Shown here: positions 1 to 8,179 of the stretch, piece after piece
Numbering within the stretch: position 1 is the stretch's first letter
Layout: the number at the start of each line of letters is the position of its first letter
Assembly: GCA_009838845.1 (NCBI GenBank)
Contig: VXRD01000049.1
Span: 1 to 64,000 of the forward strand
Direction of reading: 5' to 3'
DNA: 64,000 nt
Origin: Gemmatimonadota bacterium
GTDB lineage: Bacteria > Latescibacterota > UBA2968
Position numbers and translations under genes: made by a program
Notes under the pieces: generated by a model
What the model saw: the letters and a program-made list of their open reading frames with translations, nothing else
Databases searched by the model: none
What the model was told of the DNA's origin: nothing

Positions 1-707
1 GGCGTGGGGGATCTAAAGGCAATGGCGGGCGGGCGCTCAATATGACCAGGCGCGGATTTGCCGTTGTTGATGTGGAATATCGACTTAGCGGCGAAGCCCT
101 CTTTCCTGCGCAAATAGAAGATTGCAAAACAGCCGTGCGCTGGGTGAAAGCAAATGCAAAGAAATACAATCTCGACCCCGACCGTATCGGCGCGTGGGGA
201 TCGTCTGCTGGGGGGCATCTAGTGGCGATGATGGGTTTAACGCATGATGAAAATGTATTTGAGACGGATGATCACAGCCAATATTCGAGTCAGGTGCAGG
301 CGATATGCAACTGGTTTGGTCCTACAGATTTTTTGCGTATGAATGATTTTGAAGGTCGAATTGATCACGACGCAGCCGATTCTCCAGAGTCCAGACTAAT
401 TGGTGGTCTCATTCAGGAAAATAAGGAGAAAGTCGCCGCGGCCAATCCCATTACTTATGTCAGCAAAAACGATCCGCCCATGCTGATTATGCACGGGGAA
501 AAAGATCGGGCAGTTCCCTATAATCAGAGCGAGTTGCTCTATGCTGCGATGCAAAAAGCGGGTTTGGATGTCACGCTCTACAAGGTTGTCAATGCCGATC
601 ACGGCTTTCGCAATGCCACGCAAGATAGCGCGGCATCGCTCTTTGAAATGTCCGCTCAATTTTTAGAAAAGCATCTCAAACCCCAAACGGATGCCGCATC
701 GCCATAA
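1..707 (+). CDS. alpha/beta hydrolase (esterase/lipase-like), 5' end cut by window
   Basis: The frame is open from base 3 with no start before the edge, and the codons upstream of the first ATG (position 42) still encode family-like sequence (GSKGNGG), so the gene begins outside the window. Visible catalytic triad: nucleophile Ser in GSSAGG, acid Asp in GEKDRAVP and His in NADHGFRN. The pattern [21 protein letters not shown], where a Tyr-Arg strand precedes the nucleophile elbow, is typical of the BD-FAE / acetyl-esterase type of serine hydrolases that act on short-chain esters of sugars. No signal peptide can be judged because the N-terminus is missing. Followed by a strong terminator. Substrate is not readable from the sequence. 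Confidence 0.85.
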   Translation, partial: RGGSKGNGGRALNMTRRGFAVVDVEYRLSGEALFPAQIEDCKTAVRWVKANAKKYNLDPDRIGAWGSSAGGHLVAMMGLTHDENVFETDDHSQYSSQVQAICNWFGPTDFLRMNDFEGRIDHDAADSPESRLIGGLIQENKEKVAAANPITYVSKNDPPMLIMHGEKDRAVPYNQSELLYAAMQKAGLDVTLYKVVNADHGFRNATQDSAASLFEMSAQFLEKHLKPQTDAASP

Positions 708-728
708 AGGGTATAATGTGAATGAATA

Positions 729-766
729 AGCCCTGGAGAACTCAATCTCCAGGGCTTTTGTTTTTT
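729..766 (+). terminator. rho-independent terminator
   Basis: Perfect 11-bp stem (729-739 with 746-756, AGCCCTGGAGA) and 6-nt loop, followed by a T-rich tract to 766. It closes the hydrolase gene, 20 bases after its stop. Confidence 0.9.
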
Positions 767-783
767 GAAGAGACCGCAGTCAG

Positions 784-1389
784 CTAACGAAACTCCAAAC
801 TCGCCACAATTTGCTCATATTCGGTTAGTGGATAGCCTGCATCCCGGCTGCCGTTGCCGATCATGTAATACCCCACCCCATTGTGGATGGCTATGGCTAC
901 GAGAAATCGGGTGCCGGGATATGCTCGGTTGGAGCGTTCTATTTGAGAATAACGAAATTGCCACTGAATCGCCTCGCCCACCTTGAGTTGGATGCGATGT
1001 TTTTCGCCGATAACGCGATATTCATCAAATGCTGGTACCAGGAACCGGTCTTCAAAAGCCTGAACGAGTTGATCCAGTGTCATTGTGTTGAATTCGGCTC
1101 GTAGTGCTTGTGGCTCCAGGCGCATTTGTGGACGAAAGTCACTCGTAAGCCCAGGACTGAGAATGCGTACGGTTACGGGCGATAAACCATTGATGTCTCT
1201 TTGTGATGTAATAGTTGCGACATCGATACCCCACTGTTCGCTGGGACGACTGACTCGAAATCCCCATGAGTTGTTGGTATAAACAAGCCCGTCTAAACTG
1301 GGTTCAGGCTCTGTGGGGATTGGTTTACACCCAGAAGTTGCCAACAGGCTACACAGAGCCAAAGCGCAAAATATTCGGATGTGTATCAT
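784..1389 (-). CDS. small lipoprotein of unknown function
   Basis: 201 residues. Start chosen at 1389 because AAGGAGAT lies 5 bases upstream; an upstream in-frame start at 1422 has no such site. N-terminus is a lipoprotein signal with lipobox LATSGC, so the mature protein is probably anchored to a membrane facing the periplasm. The body has the order 'YTNNSWGFRVSRP ... RFLVAIAIHNGVGYYMIGNG ... EYEQIVASLEF', weakly reminiscent of PsbP/DUF1795-like folds, in which a short Tyr-x-Asn ... Gly-Phe start and a final 'sF' strand recur; this is only a resemblance. It follows the large cytochrome fusion gene on the same strand with a 44-base gap, so the two may be co-transcribed. Confidence 0.7.
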   Translation of the reverse strand: MIHIRIFCALALCSLLATSGCKPIPTEPEPSLDGLVYTNNSWGFRVSRPSEQWGIDVATITSQRDINGLSPVTVRILSPGLTSDFRPQMRLEPQALRAEFNTMTLDQLVQAFEDRFLVPAFDEYRVIGEKHRIQLKVGEAIQWQFRYSQIERSNRAYPGTRFLVAIAIHNGVGYYMIGNGSRDAGYPLTEYEQIVASLEFR

Positions 1390-1433
1390 ATCGATCTCCT
1401 TTTCGATCAATCGCGAAAGCAAACAGGTACTGA

Positions 1434-4349
1434 TTATTTGACGCCAGATGGCCTAGCTGTGTTCCTGTCGCGTTGGAGCAATTCTGGATGCAGGCGATAA
1501 AATATCGCTTCTATCTGCTTCAGACCCTCTGCTTGCACCACAAAACGCCCATCGATTACGACAGTCGGTGATCTTGTCGGTATCACGCCCAGTGCTCGAG
1601 CAGTGGCGTGTATTTCTGTTCTGTTGTCTGTTCCGCTGACGTCAATGCCCATCTGTTTTAAGCAGTTTACTACAGAAGATGTGTCGGAAGTAGCCTTCTG
1701 TTTGTGGCATAATAGCGCGTCAACTATCCGCTCTGGAGCGGTCTGTTGTGCCTGCCGAAATAGCGCATTTTGTTTGTCATTGCCCACAAAATGCAGGCGT
1801 AAGCGCTCGGGTGCATTAACTTTTTTGCCCCATTGCAAGAGTCGTTCTGCTATTTGTAGTGCTGGAGACACACTAACATCCATAAACAGGTCCATACCAT
1901 CTAAATTCTGGCCTTGAAAAACCCGCGCAATGGGTGTCAATAGCACAGTTGGTACAAAATGATCGCCAACGCGCTGCATCAGGTGTGCAAACCGATTAAA
2001 ATGGGCTGTTTTCTCAAATTCATTATTCAGCACATAAGCTGGCACCCGATCCAGCCTATAACGCGCAATCAGGTTCTGTCCCATCTCGCTGTTCACATCT
2101 ACGGTTTGGAACTCAGCACCAGGAAAGAGCGATAGTGTGGATCGAATAAACGAATATGTATCACACACTGCACAGGTCGCGTCGTTGAGAATGGCCGTTT
2201 GAAAGGAAATGGGATCGCGCACTTCGCATTGCGCGCGGGGTGTTCCGCCGTTTAAGCACAGGCCAACTTTGCCCGTATGTACACAATCCCGATCGCTGAG
2301 GCACTCGGGAACATCGGTGCAAAAGGGCAAATTTTTATTATTGCGACAGATGAACTGCGCCACCTCATGAGAAGAAGTTTTGACATCGCGCCCATTTACG
2401 CGCAATGTGGGCGATGCGTTGATCCCCAGCAGATTGGCTCTGCGAATATTTTCGGCAAATAATGCTTCACCCGCATCGCTTTCGGACAACTCGGCGATTT
2501 TGTCTGTGTTCATGTTCACCTGTGTTGCACAAACGCGCCAATCGGTTGCAATGCCCGATTTATTGCGACACAAAATGTAATCCCAGAACCGATCGGGATA
2601 AAGCGACATCACAACGGTTTGTCGAATGCCTTCGGCTATTTCTCTATCGCCGTGTAAACTGCGAAAGCGACCCGATCCCGTCGAGGTCGTCGCCTGACAT
2701 CCCGGCTGTGTTGTCCGTGTCGTGCGTGCGGCAGGAGGAGGCGATGCGTCATGCTTTGCACTTGCTTCGTCTGCGATAAAATACAGATGAAAGTCGATTT
2801 GATCCCTCAGTTTGCGAAACAGAGGGGCAAGGGTTTGTTCTGCATGTATGCCATAGGGACAATCTGCCATCACAAATAGCTCGACGAGGGGGCGACCATT
2901 TTGGCTCTGCCCTGTTTCACCGTGCCCTGTGTCCAATTTGGTTATTGCGTGCGAAGAGCCGTGTCCCTTGTGATTCACTTCTGCCAGCATATCAGCAAAT
3001 CGGGTGTCAAAGTCGGGCGTCTGGTTTGCATCGTGACAGCGCTGGCACAAATCGGGAGATGGCGTGCGGCGAATATTGCGGGTTTCTGGACGCCGAGCGT
3101 GTTGTTCTCCCGGTCCGTGGCACACTTCGCATTGCACATTTGTAAGCCGTTTGACATCTTTGCCAATTTTGAACCCCGTGGGATATCCAAATCCCGTTGT
3201 ATGACACGTTACGCAGTCGGGCTGATAGTGTTTTTGTTTTTGCAACAAGCGATTAAATGCATTTGCATGATGCGACTGTTCCCAGTCTGCTACCTCGGCA
3301 GCGTGACATCCTTTACACGTTTCTACCCCGACATATCTATTGGTGCCCTGACGCACCTGATCTTCCAGTGCAAATCCCGCAAATCTCGGTCGCGCTGTCT
3401 GCTGCAACGCCGAATTTTTTTGAACCAGATTGTAGAATTCATCCACGAGCCGCTTTACTGTGCGGTCTTCGCCAATGGATTCTGAGAGCAATACAGAGGT
3501 GATTTTTTCTGCTGTCACCCGTCCATTTTCTACGTTTAAGATCGCCTGTCCAATTGCCTTGCCCTGAGGCTGGATGCCCAGCAACAGGGTATTGCCGATC
3601 CGATGGGTTGTCTCGGTAGATCGCGTGCTGATCACGATATCTATATCGGCGATATTTTGTACGAGGTCGCGTTCTGTCTCTCGATCCAAATCGCTCAATA
3701 CAACTATGAGATCGGTCTTTTGACGCACAGATGCGACCGCTTCCTGGATGCCATCGAGTTTAACATCTATGCCATCGGGCATATTTATGTGTGAGGTACC
3801 TGCCCCCATTGCCATACCGTGTACTTCAATGTCCCGTTCACCCGCCACACCTATGATACCTACGCGCACATCGCCCGCGTCCAGAATTCGTACGGGTGCC
3901 CCCATTTGCACATCGTTTATCTTCAAGTTTGCACTTACAAAAGGGACGCCGATCGAATCGCGCATGGTTTCAAAGAACGCTTGTCCAAATCGCAATTCTC
4001 CCACACCGATATTGGCGGCGTCGTAATGGATGGCTTTCATGGCTTTCAAATGTATTTTGCAACGCAATTGGTCCAATACAGTATCGCCTGCAAATAGACC
4101 GCCGGCATCTAATAACAGGGCATTGGGATACGATCGCTTTAAGTCATTTACCATTGTCGCACGCCGCGCAATGCCGCCGAGCTGATTGTCCGCACAACCA
4201 CACACTTCCAGAAAACTCTGTGTGTCTCCTGTATAAAGCAATACTACTTCCGCCGCTCTACTTTGCCCGATGAGACAAAAGACAGCTAATAGGAGACACA
4301 AAACGAAGGGAGATCTTTCACAATCCCATCTGTGTTCATCTGTGTTCAT
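1434..4349 (-). CDS. secreted metallophosphoesterase-like / tetraheme cytochrome c / thioredoxin-fold fusion
   Basis: 971 residues. The start at 4349 is inferred: the longer frame (from 4418) would run through the lepB terminator, while this ATG precedes a good signal peptide (about residues 13-32, ending QSRAA). Order: UshA/5'-nucleotidase-like metallophosphoesterase fold (about 33-300) with a VCGC motif; four CxxCH heme sites at about 345 (CKGCH), 379 (CVTCH), 405 (CEVCH) and 434 (CQRCH), as in cytochrome c554-type proteins; then thioredoxin/DsbA-like segments (VELFVMADCPYG near 488, and CAVCD, SPTLRVNG further on). In the phosphoesterase part the usual GNHE and GHTH metal motifs read GVGE and STRS, so phosphatase activity is doubtful. 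Likely a periplasmic or surface redox protein; electron partner unknown. A low-complexity Pro/Thr stretch sits between thioredoxin segments, without a frame break. Confidence 0.8.
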   Translation of the reverse strand: MNTDEHRWDCERSPFVLCLLLAVFCLIGQSRAAEVVLLYTGDTQSFLEVCGCADNQLGGIARRATMVNDLKRSYPNALLLDAGGLFAGDTVLDQLRCKIHLKAMKAIHYDAANIGVGELRFGQAFFETMRDSIGVPFVSANLKINDVQMGAPVRILDAGDVRVGIIGVAGERDIEVHGMAMGAGTSHINMPDGIDVKLDGIQEAVASVRQKTDLIVVLSDLDRETERDLVQNIADIDIVISTRSTETTHRIGNTLLLGIQPQGKAIGQAILNVENGRVTAEKITSVLLSESIGEDRTVKRLVDEFYNLVQKNSALQQTARPRFAGFALEDQVRQGTNRYVGVETCKGCHAAEVADWEQSHHANAFNRLLQKQKHYQPDCVTCHTTGFGYPTGFKIGKDVKRLTNVQCEVCHGPGEQHARRPETRNIRRTPSPDLCQRCHDANQTPDFDTRFADMLAEVNHKGHGSSHAITKLDTGHGETGQSQNGRPLVELFVMADCPYGIHAEQTLAPLFRKLRDQIDFHLYFIADEASAKHDASPPPAARTTRTTQPGCQATTSTGSGRFRSLHGDREIAEGIRQTVVMSLYPDRFWDYILCRNKSGIATDWRVCATQVNMNTDKIAELSESDAGEALFAENIRRANLLGINASPTLRVNGRDVKTSSHEVAQFICRNNKNLPFCTDVPECLSDRDCVHTGKVGLCLNGGTPRAQCEVRDPISFQTAILNDATCAVCDTYSFIRSTLSLFPGAEFQTVDVNSEMGQNLIARYRLDRVPAYVLNNEFEKTAHFNRFAHLMQRVGDHFVPTVLLTPIARVFQGQNLDGMDLFMDVSVSPALQIAERLLQWGKKVNAPERLRLHFVGNDKQNALFRQAQQTAPERIVDALLCHKQKATSDTSSVVNCLKQMGIDVSGTDNRTEIHATARALGVIPTRSPTVVIDGRFVVQAEGLKQIEAIFYRLHPELLQRDRNTARPSGVK

Positions 4350-4354
4350 CTGTG
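4327..4354. repeat. short tandem repeat (10-bp unit) at a gene start
   Basis: Two full and one partial copies of TGTGTTCATC on the plus strand; on the minus strand it reads ACAGATGAAC repeated and encodes MNTDEHRW, the very N-terminus of the cytochrome fusion gene. The same kind of sequence is familiar to me as a dispersed repeat in many unrelated genomes. Confidence 0.7.
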
Positions 4355-4376
4355 GTTGCTTTCTGAATTTACCTTG

Positions 4377-4406
4377 AAAAAAAGGCCCGATAAGAATATC
4401 GGGCCT
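4377..4406 (-). terminator. rho-independent terminator of lepB
   Basis: Perfect 10-bp stem (4383-4392 with 4397-4406) with a 4-base loop, followed on the minus strand by seven T (4383-4377). It lies 22 bases after the lepB stop and separates lepB from the cytochrome fusion gene. Confidence 0.9.
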
Positions 4407-4427
4407 CACAGATACCATTTTTTTGGG

Positions 4428-5093
4428 TTATTCCAACAAGCCCAACCTGCTCCAACGGATTTTTTCAAAAATATTCCACAGAGGCTTTTGGCTATCCCAG
4501 GAATAATAAATAAATAATGGGTGGGCTTTTACTTTTTCCAGGGACACCATCCCCCAAAATCGGCTGTCGTAACTGCTGTCGCGATTGTCTCCCATCGCAA
4601 AAAAGTGTCCCGGTGGCACTGTGCGAGGTCCGTAGTTGTCTCGTGGGCTATGCTGTTTGTGTTCTACTCTGGGGTCTTCGTGCTTAACGCCTTCTGGATT
4701 CTCAAATCGCTTTCCATCTACATATACAATTTTGTTTTTGATTTCCACTGTCTGCCCTTCAACCGCAATACACCGCTTGATAAAATCGCGCGATTCATCC
4801 CGGGGAAATTCAAAAATCACCAGATCTCCCGGTTGGGGGGTTGAAAATCCCGGTACGCGAAATGAGGGCAATTTAGTGTTCAGAATCGGCACGCGGTCGG
4901 GTATTTGCGTGCCGAAGGTCAGTTTATCACCCAGTACGTAATCGCCTTCTAATAGCGTATCTTCCATCGATCCCGAGGGAATGTGATACGCTTGTACCAG
5001 CGTCCCCCGGATCAAAATGGCTAAAAATATGGCGATTCCAAATTCTCGCAAGTTACTCCGTTTTCGCTTCTTTTTATTCTTTCTCTTTAGCAT
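4428..5093 (-). CDS. lepB: signal peptidase I
   Basis: 221 residues. Cleaves signal peptides of exported proteins at the outer face of the inner membrane. Highly basic N-terminus (KRKNKKKRKR) followed by one membrane segment (FGIAIFLAILIRGTLV), then box B with the catalytic Ser in IPSGSMEDTL, the general-base Lys in FIKRCIAVEG, and box E GDNRDSSYDSRFWG. All catalytic boxes are intact. GGAAGG lies 4 bases before the start. It ends at a strong terminator. It lies 78 bases after the Gfo/Idh gene on the same strand. Confidence 0.95.
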   Translation of the reverse strand: MLKRKNKKKRKRSNLREFGIAIFLAILIRGTLVQAYHIPSGSMEDTLLEGDYVLGDKLTFGTQIPDRVPILNTKLPSFRVPGFSTPQPGDLVIFEFPRDESRDFIKRCIAVEGQTVEIKNKIVYVDGKRFENPEGVKHEDPRVEHKQHSPRDNYGPRTVPPGHFFAMGDNRDSSYDSRFWGMVSLEKVKAHPLFIYYSWDSQKPLWNIFEKIRWSRLGLLE

Positions 5094-5171
5094 AGTCCTT
5101 CCATTGTGGTGAGTTGTCGGTTATACTGTGTCGTGCCCTGCAAGGGCGGTAACTGATCTGGCTGCTTTCTT

Positions 5172-6149
5172 TCAACGATTTTGCGAAAAATAAGTTCGTT
5201 CGGGTTGGCCTGTTTCGGCAGATTTGTTTGCCGCGAGCGAAATATCGAGGCTGCGCAAACCGTCTTCAAAGTCAGACAAGATTCCCGATCCATCTCCCGA
5301 ACGAATTGCTGCCATAAATACTTCGTCAATATCTTCCGATTCGAGCATTTCGCCGATCTCAGCTGCACTGCCTGGAAATACAGTTACACCATTTCCAGCG
5401 ACGGTCGCTCGCATATCGCGCATGATGATATCAATGCCATTTGAGCCACCGCCATTGCGGAGAACGCAGGTGGAACTCAGCGTGCCCACAGCACCATTTT
5501 CAAATTGGAGCGATAGGGCATATACATCGGGGATATCGAGATTTTCGACATCGTTCAATGCGCGGGTGGCGTAATACGCGTGTACTTCTGCAACATCGCC
5601 CACGAGGTAACGCAATAGGTCGATCTGATGTGTGGTCTGTTCGACAATTTGCCCACCCGACTGCGCCATCACGCGCCACCACGGCGTGCCCGGCAAACCG
5701 CCCCAGCGATAGGCCAGGGCCATGGCGACGGTCTTGTCTTTTAAAAATTCACGCCCCTGTTTTGCCCATCCCGTATATCGCTGTTGATAGCCCACAGATG
5801 TCAGCACACCCGATTTTTGAATGGCTTCCAGAATTTCCAATCCCTTTTCCATTGACGGCACTACGGGTTTTTCCAACAACATGTGTACGCCCTGTTGCGC
5901 CGCCAAAATCTCTGCATCATAATGTGCAAATGTCGGCACGACCACATACATCGCGGTCAAATTTTCACTGTCCAGCATCACGCGATAGTCGGTATAAGCC
6001 GTGCCACCAAATTCCGAAGTTGCGCTTTGTGCGGTTTCTTCTTTTATGTCACAAATTGCAACGATCTCGACATCTTCTATATTGGCTAACGCGCGCATGT
6101 GCGACCGCGCACGCCCTCCAGCGCCCACAAAACCCACATTAATACCCAT
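5172..6149 (-). CDS. Gfo/Idh/MocA family oxidoreductase
   Basis: 325 residues. NAD(P)-dependent sugar or cyclitol dehydrogenase family. N-terminal Rossmann fold with GFVGAGGRARSH, acidic residue in ICDIKEE at the end of strand 2, the EKPV motif (LLEKPVVPSM, about residue 95) and the active-site region TTHQIDLLRYL, where His is the usual substrate-binding residue. A C-terminal GFO_IDH beta-sheet domain follows (GALSLQFENGAVGTLSST-like region). Start supported by GGAGG 6 bases upstream. Substrate cannot be read. The next gene on the strand is a PhyH-type dioxygenase, a frequent neighbour in carbohydrate-degrading regions of such genomes. Confidence 0.9.
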   Translation of the reverse strand: MGINVGFVGAGGRARSHMRALANIEDVEIVAICDIKEETAQSATSEFGGTAYTDYRVMLDSENLTAMYVVVPTFAHYDAEILAAQQGVHMLLEKPVVPSMEKGLEILEAIQKSGVLTSVGYQQRYTGWAKQGREFLKDKTVAMALAYRWGGLPGTPWWRVMAQSGGQIVEQTTHQIDLLRYLVGDVAEVHAYYATRALNDVENLDIPDVYALSLQFENGAVGTLSSTCVLRNGGGSNGIDIIMRDMRATVAGNGVTVFPGSAAEIGEMLESEDIDEVFMAAIRSGDGSGILSDFEDGLRSLDISLAANKSAETGQPERTYFSQNR

Positions 6150-6240
6150 TTATATCCTCCATGTATTTTCTCGTTCAAAAATAGACTGCATGCCCAAAAC
6201 TGTCAAGAGGCATGCCCATTATTAAGCTGTGTTGTGGCAC

Positions 6241-8131
6241 TTTGCATTATTTTTTTACCACTGGCCCCTGTGGCGCCTCCTTGCTGTACAATGTACTACC
6301 TCGCTCGTAAGACGCGACGACTGAACCGTCGGCAATTTCCAATCTGGGTACGTTTTTTTCGAACACATCGCGGTCGGGGCCGCGCATGACAGCCATCTGT
6401 TCATCGCTCATGCCCGAGACGAGATCGCCCCACCGTTTTTCCGAGTGGGTCAATTCTCCGCCGCTGCGATTGAAGTTGCGCGATGAGTATTTGTGCAAAA
6501 TCCCCCGCCGCGAGATGTCGCTTTTCCACGCCAATGTGCCATGTGTGGTGCCGCCATCCATGAAGAAGAGCACGTCGCCCGCTTTCATTTCGACGTGTTT
6601 TACCAATCCCATGTGGTCATCGCAGGTGCGCACGCCTGGGGGGAGTGAATAATACGCTTTGTGCGATCCCGGCACACACGCAAACCCACCGTCGGCTTCG
6701 GTCACGTCGCGCAATTGCCATGTCACAGTTACGGCTTCACAATAGCTTCGCCCATTTTGATAGATATATCCGCGCCCTGGATTGAGCGGTTCATTGGAGT
6801 CGTGCAGGGAATGGCCCGATGTGCCTTTGACCGCACAAAATGCCGTTCCTCCGCCCGTGCGACCACCACTGGCACCCATCCAGTTTAGCCGATGTTCAAC
6901 TGCCGGATGGGCGAGCATTCTCCGAAAGGGATCACAATGGGGACTGGGCAACTGCGTCAGCCCACCCAACAGGGGCCTGCCCGTGCCCGCGAGACTTTTT
7001 GACCCGCGTGCGAGTTCTTCGCCAACGACGATTCGGTCCTCAAATTTGTCAATGGTGGCATTGGCCTGTGCCAGCCATTCTTCATCCATGATCCCGCGCA
7101 GTACCAGGTACCCGTTTAAGTCCCAAAAGTAAAATTCTTTTTCGTCAATGCCCGAGTTTGGATTTTTAATCAGGAAAGACGGGTGAAAAATCTCGCGCGA
7201 TTCGTCCAATGCGATTGCCTCGCCGTCTGTTTTCAAAGTCGGTGGCGGCGTTGTATTGCGATATCCGGGGCGATACAGCGATGCGCGTTGTTCAGGTGTT
7301 AGTTCTTCCATCAAGTCGGATACTGGCATTTTTTCTGTTTCAGGGCCAGATCCCGCAGAACGGATCACACCGCGACCTACATATTCGTAGGATAGCAAGC
7401 GCTGCGGTCCCTCGCCTTGCCACGGACGCATGCCCTGTACGACGCTCAGACCGACGATGAGCAGATCACCCGCTTTTAGTTCGGGTTGAAAAATATAGTC
7501 CCGGTCATCCTCGCCGGTCAATATGTCTTCTGGCGTTTCCACATTTGCCTTGTGGGTACACGGTACGAATACAAATCCGCCGTCGTCAGCCTTAACATCA
7601 GAGAGTGCCCAGATTACGCGCACGCCTTCACAAAATCTTCGATCGTTCTGATGATAATATGCCAGCGCGGGATCTCGTGGCTCATTGCCGCCCTCCAGCG
7701 GAGCCGAGGTGTCACAGGTTTCGTCGCACAGTATTTCAGGTGCGCGGTCGAGCCTGAAACCGTATCCTACAATTTGATTCAGATACCACACGAGTTGGGG
7801 ATGGATCAACAAGTCGCGGAATGGTTCGCGCAAATCGCCTTCCCAGCCGAGCATGCCCTCGAGCGATCCGACCCGATCAATCGCGTCGTTTAACCGCGCG
7901 ATTTCGGGACGGGTCAAAGCCCCCGATATATGCAAATAACCTGTTAAATCAAAGGCGTAATTCTCTTCGTTTGTCATCGTTTCCCGGTCCATTTCAGCCT
8001 CCTTGACTGTGATGTACCTGTTTGTCTGCCGATATGCAGGCATGAATGTGGCGGTTTATTCATGAAAAGCTCAAACCGATTCAAAAAACAAGTATAAAAT
8101 GAAACCCTTATTGACCGATTGCTTGACGCAT
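6241..8131. repeat. tandem direct repeat, copy A (gene plus upstream region)
   Basis: Copy A aligns with 8180-10070 at a constant offset of 1939 bases with no visible insertion or deletion. It covers a whole dioxygenase gene and about 140 bases before its start, including a shared minus-strand TTTTATACTTG that may be a -10 element. Similarity ends abruptly on both sides, at GCTTGACGCAT upstream. Confidence 0.9.
6247..7992 (-). CDS. double-domain phytanoyl-CoA dioxygenase (PhyH) family protein, copy A
   Basis: 581 residues; start at 7992 because AAGGAGG lies 5 bases upstream. Two PhyH-like halves: about 8-270 (FDLTGYLHISGALTRPEI ... DGGFVFVPCTHK) and about 290-570 (FWDLNGYLVLRGIMDEEW ... DGGFACVPGSHK). 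The family uses Fe(II) and 2-oxoglutarate held by an HxD...H triad. Here the halves are degenerate in different ways: the N-terminal half has YYHQNDRR but a Gln (SVVQGMRPW) where the distal His should be; the C-terminal half keeps the distal His (TTHGTLAW) and a following Arg, but at the usual HxD site reads YQNG, with GHSLHD upstream as the only nearby His cluster. Oxygenase activity is therefore uncertain. No signal peptide: cytoplasmic. Confidence 0.85.
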   Translation of the reverse strand: MDRETMTNEENYAFDLTGYLHISGALTRPEIARLNDAIDRVGSLEGMLGWEGDLREPFRDLLIHPQLVWYLNQIVGYGFRLDRAPEILCDETCDTSAPLEGGNEPRDPALAYYHQNDRRFCEGVRVIWALSDVKADDGGFVFVPCTHKANVETPEDILTGEDDRDYIFQPELKAGDLLIVGLSVVQGMRPWQGEGPQRLLSYEYVGRGVIRSAGSGPETEKMPVSDLMEELTPEQRASLYRPGYRNTTPPPTLKTDGEAIALDESREIFHPSFLIKNPNSGIDEKEFYFWDLNGYLVLRGIMDEEWLAQANATIDKFEDRIVVGEELARGSKSLAGTGRPLLGGLTQLPSPHCDPFRRMLAHPAVEHRLNWMGASGGRTGGGTAFCAVKGTSGHSLHDSNEPLNPGRGYIYQNGRSYCEAVTVTWQLRDVTEADGGFACVPGSHKAYYSLPPGVRTCDDHMGLVKHVEMKAGDVLFFMDGGTTHGTLAWKSDISRRGILHKYSSRNFNRSGGELTHSEKRWGDLVSGMSDEQMAVMRGPDRDVFEKNVPRLEIADGSVVASYERGSTLYSKEAPQGPVVKK

Positions 8132-8134
8132 CTC

Positions 8135-8166
8135 AAAAAAAACTGCCCATTTAAATGGACAGTTTG
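8135..8166 (-). terminator. rho-independent terminator between the duplicated genes
   Basis: On the minus strand a 13-bp stem with one G-U pair (8153-8165 with 8140-8152) is followed by a T run. It lies in the unique 48 bases between the two repeat copies, so it belongs to copy B only and insulates copy A. Confidence 0.85.
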
Positions 8167-8179
8167 TGAGTCGTGACGC

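Noticed and set aside
2640-2800. Frameshift in the thioredoxin part of the cytochrome fusion (Pro/Thr/Arg-rich stretch)
   Set aside because: The frame recovers into matching thioredoxin-like sequence on both sides without switching; treated as a low-complexity linker.
4350-4418. Longer start for the cytochrome fusion gene
   Set aside because: It would be translated from within the lepB terminator hairpin.
6190-6240. Terminator after PhyH copy A
   Set aside because: Only a 7-bp GCATGCC stem with a 12-base loop and a poor T tract; not convincing.
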